28,815 nt of DNA from Gemelliphila asaccharolytica (GTDB lineage: Bacteria; Bacillota; Bacilli; Staphylococcales; Gemellaceae): assembly GCF_001553005.1 (NCBI RefSeq), contig NZ_KQ959870.1, positions 1-28,815 of the forward strand, written 5' to 3'. Position 1 is the first letter of the stretch. Each line of letters starts with the position of its first letter. The translations under genes and the position numbers were made by a program. Of the stretch, positions 23,756 to 28,815 are shown piece by piece. The notes beneath the pieces were generated by a model that worked only from the letters and a program-made list of their open reading frames with translations, had not been told where the DNA came from and searched no databases.

Positions 23756-23852
23756 ATATACCTCCTAATATCAAGTTAATTTTATAAAAAATATAGAAAT
23801 TTAGCAAGTTTTATAATATAATATTTATGGATTATAAATAAAAGGAGAAGGT

Positions 23853-24008
23853 ATGAACAATAATATCTTAGAACATTTAAAAAGTAAATTTGCCGATTTT
23901 GCAAGTGAGCTAGAAAATATTGAACCAGAAAATTTTGATATAAAACAAATTGATAGATTGATAAAGCTTGTAGAAGAATTAGATAATGAAATAAAAACAT
24001 TAAAATAA
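23853..24008 (+). CDS. Small acidic protein of 51 residues (SE1561-like)
   Basis: A small ORF opens with ATG 23853 behind AAAGGAGAAGG (23841-23851), an excellent Shine-Dalgarno. It encodes 51 residues, mostly charged and helix-forming: MNNNILEHLKSKFADFASEL, then NIEPENFDIKQIDRLIKLVEELDNEIKTLK (two helices around a PENFDI turn). It resembles the small staphylococcal SE1561-type protein, which I recall lying next to an RlmD-type methyltransferase gene, the same context as here. That resemblance is from memory and unverified. No catalytic motif is visible. A promoter candidate is TAGAAA (23794-23799) with TATAAT (23817-23822), 17 bases apart, divergent from cls. The overlapping minus-strand reading at this place is a shadow. 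Confidence 0.75.
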   Translation: MNNNILEHLKSKFADFASELENIEPENFDIKQIDRLIKLVEELDNEIKTLK

Positions 24009-24067
24009 TATTTAAATAGAAGAGTTCTATATAATATAGAACCTTTTTATTTTATAGGAGAAAAAGT

Positions 24068-25405
24068 GTGAAAAAATTTTTACTTACAATAAAAAAAATA
24101 GGTATCAATGGAGAAGGGATAGGTTATTATAAGAAAAAAATAACATTTGTTCAAGGAGCGTCACCAGAAGAAGAAGTTATTTGTAAAGTTTTGGAAGAAA
24201 CTGATAAATATATAAAAGCAAAGCTTTTAACCATAAAGAAAAAAAGTCCCTTTAGAAGAGAAAATATAAAAAAAGAATTTTTGGATAGTGGAGCATATAA
24301 TTTAATTCATGTCGACTATAAAAAGCAATTAGAATATAAAAAAAATATAGTTTGGGACTCTTTTTCTAAATATTTAGGAACGAAATATCTTGATAAAATA
24401 GAAAATACAATAGCTTGTGAAAAAGAATTTCACTATAGAAATAAATGCCAATTCCCTTTTTCTATAGATAAAAATGGCCATGTCATAGCAGGACTTTATA
24501 AAGAAGGAACAAATGAACTTGTAAATATAAAAAATTGTCCCGTACAGCATGAAAATATAAATAAAGTAGTAGAAATAGTAAAAAAATATATCGCTAAGTA
24601 TAAAGTGCCAATTTCTATTTCCAAAAATTTTATAGGAATAAAATACCTCGTATGTAGAGCCTCCTTTGCAAGTGGAGATGTGCAGGTAGCTTTCGTGGCA
24701 AATGCAAAAGAAATACCATCACTAAAAAAAGTTGTTCATGAACTAAAAAAGGAAAGCTTTATAAAAAGTATAGTTTTAAATATTAAAGAAAAAAACAGTC
24801 ACTTAGTTATGGGAAAAGAAAATATTTTGCTCTATGGCGAAGAAAATATTATAGAAAAAATAGGGGATATAAAATATAAGATTTCAGCCAATTCTTTCTT
24901 CCAGCTAAATCCCATTCAAACTAAAAATCTTTATGATAAAGTTATAAAATTAGCTAATATAAAAAAAACAGATATAATTTTAGACGCTTTTTGTGGAGTA
25001 GGGAGCATTGGTATTTATTTGAGTAAATATGCCGGAAAAGTGTATGGTGTAGATATAGAAGAAGAAAATATAAAAAATGCAAATGACAATATAAAACTTA
25101 ATAATATAAAAAATTGTTTTTATACACTTTGTGACGCAAAAGAAAGTATAAAAAAATATCAAAAAGATAATATAAAATTTGACATAGTAATAGTAGATCC
25201 CCCAAGAGTGGGACTGAGATTTTTGGCTAATGAACTATTAAAAATAAAAGCAAAAAAAATAGTTTATGTAAGTTGTAACCCGTCAACCTTAGCAAAAGAT
25301 ATGAAAATATTAACTAAAAAATATAAAATAAAAACTATAATCCCTGTGGATATGTTCCCTCAAACAGCAAGTGTAGAAAGTATTTGCTTGATGATAAGAA
25401 AATAA
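24068..25405 (+). CDS. rlmD: 23S rRNA (uracil-5-)methyltransferase, RlmD/RumA type
   Basis: SAM-dependent enzyme that makes 5-methyluridine in 23S rRNA. The 445-residue protein has an N-terminal TRAM-like domain (about 1-55), the NKCQFPF segment, and SAM motif DAFCGVGSIGIYLS. It also has the catalytic DPPRVGLR and C403 in VSCNPSTLAKD, and the terminal ASVESICLM glutamate. The 4Fe-4S cluster region of RumA (C-x5-C-x2-C) is lost: the equivalent stretch is RRENIKKEFLDSGAYNLIH (63-81), with Ser74 and Tyr77 at the C-x2-C positions. Only the later NCPVQ cysteine remains. The start is GTG 24068 with TAGGAG at 24055-24060. Whether it modifies U1939, U747 or both is not readable. Second gene of a set with the small protein and pepC. 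Confidence 0.9.
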   Translation: MKKFLLTIKKIGINGEGIGYYKKKITFVQGASPEEEVICKVLEETDKYIKAKLLTIKKKSPFRRENIKKEFLDSGAYNLIHVDYKKQLEYKKNIVWDSFSKYLGTKYLDKIENTIACEKEFHYRNKCQFPFSIDKNGHVIAGLYKEGTNELVNIKNCPVQHENINKVVEIVKKYIAKYKVPISISKNFIGIKYLVCRASFASGDVQVAFVANAKEIPSLKKVVHELKKESFIKSIVLNIKEKNSHLVMGKENILLYGEENIIEKIGDIKYKISANSFFQLNPIQTKNLYDKVIKLANIKKTDIILDAFCGVGSIGIYLSKYAGKVYGVDIEEENIKNANDNIKLNNIKNCFYTLCDAKESIKKYQKDNIKFDIVIVDPPRVGLRFLANELLKIKAKKIVYVSCNPSTLAKDMKILTKKYKIKTIIPVDMFPQTASVESICLMIRK

Positions 25406-25433
25406 ATATTACCATATAAAAAAAGGAGAATTA

Positions 25434-26762
25434 ATGGAAACAATAAATACAAAATTACTTAAAAAATTTGAAAAAATGTATGATTTAGATACTACAAATG
25501 AACTAATGGAAAACGCAATATCAAATGTAGGAATTAGAGAAGCTAGTAAAAATAAACGAGTGATAAACAAGCATGATTTTATTTTTAATGAGCAAATAGA
25601 AATAAAAAATATAACAAACCAAAAACAATCAGGAAGATGCTGGTTATTTGCTGCCTTAAATATGGCAAGACCTAAAATAATAAAAGAGCTAAAATTAGAA
25701 AGTTTTGAATTTTCTCAAACATATCTTTATTTTTATGACAACATAGAAAAAACAAATCTATTTTTAGACATGATTATAAAAACAAAAGATTTAGACATAA
25801 ATAGTAGAGAAGTAATAAATGTATTAAAATTCAAAACAGATGACGGAGGATACTTTGAATATTTCAAAGCACTTATAGATAAATATGGAATTGTTCCAAA
25901 AAATGTCATGGCAGAAAGTTTCAACTCTGAAAATTCAAGCGATATGTTTGAAAGAGTTGAAGAAATTATAAAAAAATACGCTATGGACATAAGAAGGGCA
26001 AAAGGGCAAGAAGAAATAGAAAACTTAAAAGAAGAGTGCCTTTATAAAGCATATAATATATTTGTCAAATGTATAGGAAAACCAGTAGAAAAATTTGACT
26101 TTGAATATTTAGATAAAGATAAAAAATATCATATTGAAAAAAATCTATCCCCAAAAGATTTTTATAAAAAATATGTAGGAGATTTTTATGAAGATAAAAT
26201 TCGTTTAATAAACGACCCTAGAGAAAGAAATCCATATGGAAGAGTATTTGTCAATCCAGAAGTGAAAAACATTGTAGAAATAGACGGTCTTAAAGGACTT
26301 AATGTTCCAATGGAAGAGATGAAAAAAGCATTGTTAAAATCTCTAAAAGACGGTATTCCATCATGGTTTGCTTGTGATGTGCTTAAAAGTTGTGACAGGA
26401 AAACAGGCATTATGGATTTAGACATTTATAATTATGAAAAAACATTAACAAAAGTAGGAGAATTTACAAAAGCAGATAGACTTGATATGCGTGAATCTGT
26501 AGCAACTCACGCTATGAATATAACTGGAGTTAAAACAAAGAATGGAGATATAAAAACATGGAAAGTAGAAAATTCATGGGGAGAAAAAAATGGCGATAAA
26601 GGGATTTTCTCCATGACAGATTCATGGTTTGATAAATATTCTTATGAAATAATTATCGACAAGAAATATGTTTCAGAATTTTATTTAAAAGGATTTGACA
26701 AGGAAGAAATAGTCTATAGCCCTTATGACGCTTTTTGCTTAATTTTAGGAAAAGTAAAATAA
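25434..26762 (+). CDS. pepC: Aminopeptidase C, intact copy (bleomycin hydrolase family)
   Basis: Cysteine aminopeptidase of family C1B, cytoplasmic, 442 residues. The catalytic residues are C69 in NQKQSGRCWLFAA, H359 in ATHAM, and N380 in VENSWG. The protein ends PYDAFCLILGKVK. The mature family members form hexamers whose C-terminus reaches the active site, so the extra residues after the last conserved block could affect specificity. Start ATG 25434 has AAAAGGAG upstream, 28 bases after rlmD, so the two are probably cotranscribed. It is clearly homologous to the broken copy at 3340 but much diverged, so the pair is an old duplication or independent acquisition rather than a recent one. Confidence 0.95.
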   Translation: METINTKLLKKFEKMYDLDTTNELMENAISNVGIREASKNKRVINKHDFIFNEQIEIKNITNQKQSGRCWLFAALNMARPKIIKELKLESFEFSQTYLYFYDNIEKTNLFLDMIIKTKDLDINSREVINVLKFKTDDGGYFEYFKALIDKYGIVPKNVMAESFNSENSSDMFERVEEIIKKYAMDIRRAKGQEEIENLKEECLYKAYNIFVKCIGKPVEKFDFEYLDKDKKYHIEKNLSPKDFYKKYVGDFYEDKIRLINDPRERNPYGRVFVNPEVKNIVEIDGLKGLNVPMEEMKKALLKSLKDGIPSWFACDVLKSCDRKTGIMDLDIYNYEKTLTKVGEFTKADRLDMRESVATHAMNITGVKTKNGDIKTWKVENSWGEKNGDKGIFSMTDSWFDKYSYEIIIDKKYVSEFYLKGFDKEEIVYSPYDAFCLILGKVK

Positions 26763-26770
26763 AAATATTT

Positions 26771-26810
26771 AAAAAACAAGGTGAATTTTAATTTTCCTTG
26801 TTTTTTTTTA
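26771..26810 (+). terminator. Terminator after the intact pepC
   Basis: AAAAAACAAGG (26771-26781) pairs with CCTTGTTTTTT (26796-26806), followed by more T. Confidence 0.85.
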
Positions 26811-27134
26811 GAAATTAAGTTTCACCGAGAATATAAAAAAATATTTAGATAAAAAAATTTTTTAAAAAAATTATATATTTAAATTTTCTTAATAATTATT
26901 TTTTCTTATTGATAAAAGAGTCTTAAAGGAGGAAATATAGTAGTTATGATAATATGTTTAAGTTATGAATAATAACTTAAATATTAAATAAAACAGATAA
27001 TAAGCATTTTCATTTTATTTATTTTATAATAAATAATTGAAAAGTAGTGAAGGTAAAATTTAAAAAATTTCCGGCATAATTTAAGAATTTTTCTTTTGCT
27101 ATATTCTAACTTTAAAAAAAGAGAGGAGTTATTC
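26811..27134 (+). other. Gene-poor, very AT-rich gap upstream of the secreted amidase
   Basis: This gap of over 300 bases has no gene of normal size. It contains a strong Shine-Dalgarno (AAAGGAGG, near 26927-26934) followed by a tiny ORF at 26946-26972 (MIICLSYE). A perfect 10-base inverted repeat overlaps that ORF: TTTAAGTTAT at 26957-26966 and ATAACTTAAA at 26972-26981. Possible -10 elements are TATATT (27100-27105) and CATAAT (27075-27080), but I found no convincing -35 partner. The rest shows nothing I can assign. Confidence 0.4.
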
Positions 27135-28815
27135 ATGATAAAAAAATCAAGATGGAAGAAATTTCAGTTAGGTATATTAGCTACTTTATTATCTATTAGT
27201 TTATTTCAAGGACAAGTATATGCACAAACAGACATATCTAGTGCAAATCAAAATAATATTAGTCAGGGAAACGGTCAGGATAGTTTAGTAAAAAGTAATC
27301 AGGAAAATCAAAAAAATCTTGTAAAAAATTTATCTCCCTTTACTAAAGAAGATTATATGAAAAGCTCTGCTACACAGATGGCTCAAGCTATCCGTGATGG
27401 TAGAGTAACAAGTGAACAATTAGTAAAATGGGCTTATGAAATAATTGACCAAAAAGATAGCAAACTAAATGCAATGATTACATTAAGAAAAGAAGAAGCA
27501 TTAAAAGAAGCTAGAGAGCTTAAAGATACAGGACAGCCATTTTATGGAGTTCCAGTTTTGATGAAAGGCTTGGGACACACTGTTGCAGGTTATGATAATA
27601 CTCAAGGTTTTAAATTTATGAAGGGAACAATTTCTAAACATGATTCTCGTTATACTAAAGAATTTAAAAAAGCAGGATTTATTATTTTAGGGCAAACAAA
27701 TTTCCCAGAATTTGGTTTGAAAAATATATCTGATTCGCCTCTTTATGGGAAAGCTGCAAATGGCTTAAATCCTCTATATCATGCTGGTGGTTCTTCTGGA
27801 GGTAGTGGTGCGGGGATAGCAGCACATTATGCACCAGTTGCTTCAGGTTCTGATGCAGGAGGGTCTATTCGTATTCCATCTTCATATAATGGAACTATTG
27901 GACTAAAACCAAGTCAAGGTGTTCTATATGGAACAAAAGATAATGATAAAGATCAAACAGTTCATTTTCCACTTACTAAATCAATGGTAGACACGGAACG
28001 TTTGTTTGATATATTTGGTGGAAGTAATCTACCAAAAGAAGATTTTGACCCTAGCAAGATAAAAATAGCATATACAACAAAATCTCCCGTACATACAGAA
28101 GTTTCTAAAGAAGCAGTAGAAGCTGTCAATGATATGGTAGCATATTTAAAAAAACAAGGATTTAGTGTAGAAGAAGCAGAAGCACCAGTTGACGGAGTAA
28201 AACTTATGAATGATTACTACACAATTGCTGCTGCAGGAACTTATGGATATACAAACTATCTTTCTAAACAAAAATTAAAAAGAAATTTAGAATTTAACGA
28301 TGTTGATCCAACAACTTATGCACTTTATGGATATGGTAAATTTTTGAAAAAAGAAGATGTTGATATGGCATGGGAAAGTATTCATAAAGAAGCGGAAAAA
28401 ATGAAAGAATTTCGCAAAAAATACGATATATACTTAACTCCGACAACTGCATATACAGCTCCATATCTTTCTGATACTTTAATAAAAGAAGAAGATGTTA
28501 AGCGAATTAAAAATAATGCTAATTTAACAAAAGAAGAACATAAAAAGTTGGTATATGATCAATGGTTAACAGCTTTAGCATATACCCCATTTACTCAGCT
28601 TGCAAACCTAATGAGGGAACCAGCAATATCTTTACCGACATATATCTCTAAAGAAGGGAAAACTCTCGGAGTGCAATTTCAAGCGGGGTTAAGACATGAT
28701 AAACTTCTTTTATCTGTAGGAAAATATCTTGAAGATAGAGGACAATTTTATTATCAAAAAGAAATGAAAGACTTCAAAGAAAATGTAATAAACAAAATAG
28801 GTTACTTAGACAATC
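27135..28815 (+). CDS. Secreted amidase-signature family hydrolase (3' end outside the window)
   Basis: An open frame of 560 codons runs off the right edge. The N-terminus is a signal peptide: basic MIKKSRWKK, a hydrophobic core, and a probable cleavage after VYA at residue 30. A Gln/Asn/Ser-rich stretch (31-66) follows. The amidase-signature triad is intact: K144 in VPVLMKGLG, cis-Ser S220 in GGSSGGSGAG, and nucleophile S244 in GSDAGGSIRIP. The spacing matches fatty acid amide hydrolase. The substrate is unknown; secreted relatives in Gram-positive cocci are annotated only as amidases. Start ATG 27135 has GAGAGGAG upstream. A wall or membrane anchor may lie beyond the edge. It could act on peptidoglycan-linked amides or host amides, but neither is shown here. 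Confidence 0.9.
   Translation, partial: MIKKSRWKKFQLGILATLLSISLFQGQVYAQTDISSANQNNISQGNGQDSLVKSNQENQKNLVKNLSPFTKEDYMKSSATQMAQAIRDGRVTSEQLVKWAYEIIDQKDSKLNAMITLRKEEALKEARELKDTGQPFYGVPVLMKGLGHTVAGYDNTQGFKFMKGTISKHDSRYTKEFKKAGFIILGQTNFPEFGLKNISDSPLYGKAANGLNPLYHAGGSSGGSGAGIAAHYAPVASGSDAGGSIRIPSSYNGTIGLKPSQGVLYGTKDNDKDQTVHFPLTKSMVDTERLFDIFGGSNLPKEDFDPSKIKIAYTTKSPVHTEVSKEAVEAVNDMVAYLKKQGFSVEEAEAPVDGVKLMNDYYTIAAAGTYGYTNYLSKQKLKRNLEFNDVDPTTYALYGYGKFLKKEDVDMAWESIHKEAEKMKEFRKKYDIYLTPTTAYTAPYLSDTLIKEEDVKRIKNNANLTKEEHKKLVYDQWLTALAYTPFTQLANLMREPAISLPTYISKEGKTLGVQFQAGLRHDKLLLSVGKYLEDRGQFYYQKEMKDFKENVINKIGYLDN

Noticed and set aside
23782..24000. Minus-strand 72-residue frame upstream of cls
   Set aside because: It overlaps the 51-residue plus-strand gene, which has a far better ribosome site, and its Leu/Tyr/Phe-rich product is typical of antisense AT-rich DNA.
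1..28815. CRISPR arrays, insertion sequences, prophage genes, tRNA or rRNA genes
   Set aside because: I saw no regularly spaced repeats, transposase or integrase motifs, or tRNA/rRNA-like sequences on either strand; a covariance search could still reveal small RNAs.

Overview
The window is a very AT-rich, densely coding stretch of chromosome from a low-GC Gram-positive bacterium. Strong purine-rich Shine-Dalgarno sites, a T-box leader on ileS, a PrsA lipoprotein foldase, Tpx, two PepC peptidases, oligoendopeptidase F and an anaerobic pyruvate formate-lyase pair point to a facultatively fermentative Firmicute. The gene content looks most like Gemella (Bacillales, near Staphylococcus). That genus call is inference from family resemblance, not a database match.

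Layout. Positions 1-34 hold the last codons of an upstream gene. Positions 148-429 hold a hairpin, a consensus promoter and an isoleucine T-box leader that controls ileS (430-3162). Next comes a frameshifted pepC (3340-4682), then a PAP2 phosphatase overlapping a GNAT acetyltransferase (4838-5948). A compact operon follows with thiol peroxidase and an ECF-type transporter: S component, T component and fused double ATPase (6052-9367). Three minus-strand genes come next: UspA, a DUF1450 protein with an added C-terminal domain, and a DUF1461 membrane protein (9444-11365). The plus strand resumes with a trans-sulfuration PLP enzyme and RidA (11585-13207), then two-domain rhodanese, GNAT and PepF (13344-16568), mutM (16735-17598), and pflB with pflA (17878-21050). 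PrsA and cardiolipin synthase lie on the minus strand (21243-23755). Divergent from them is a set with a 51-residue protein, an RlmD-type rRNA methyltransferase and an intact second pepC (23853-26762). The window ends inside a secreted amidase-signature enzyme (27135 to the edge).

How the genes fit together. Most are housekeeping. Peptide use is served by two PepC copies and PepF. Sulfur amino acid chemistry is served by the PLP lyase, by RidA (which would clear the 2-aminoacrylate such lyases release) and by a rhodanese. Anaerobic pyruvate cleavage is served by PflB and its activase. The envelope is served by PrsA, Cls, PAP2 and perhaps the secreted amidase.

I saw no CRISPR array, prophage, insertion sequence, tRNA or rRNA gene, and no clearly new multi-gene system. 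The observations most worth a second look are: the pepC frameshift, which falls exactly on a G GGA AAG slippery heptamer just after the catalytic Asn; the DUF1450 protein with an Ig-like extension; loss of expected metal-ligand cysteines in both MutM and the RlmD-type enzyme; a similar intergenic motif on both sides of mutM; and a possible leader peptide overlapping a perfect hairpin in the 26.9 kb gap.
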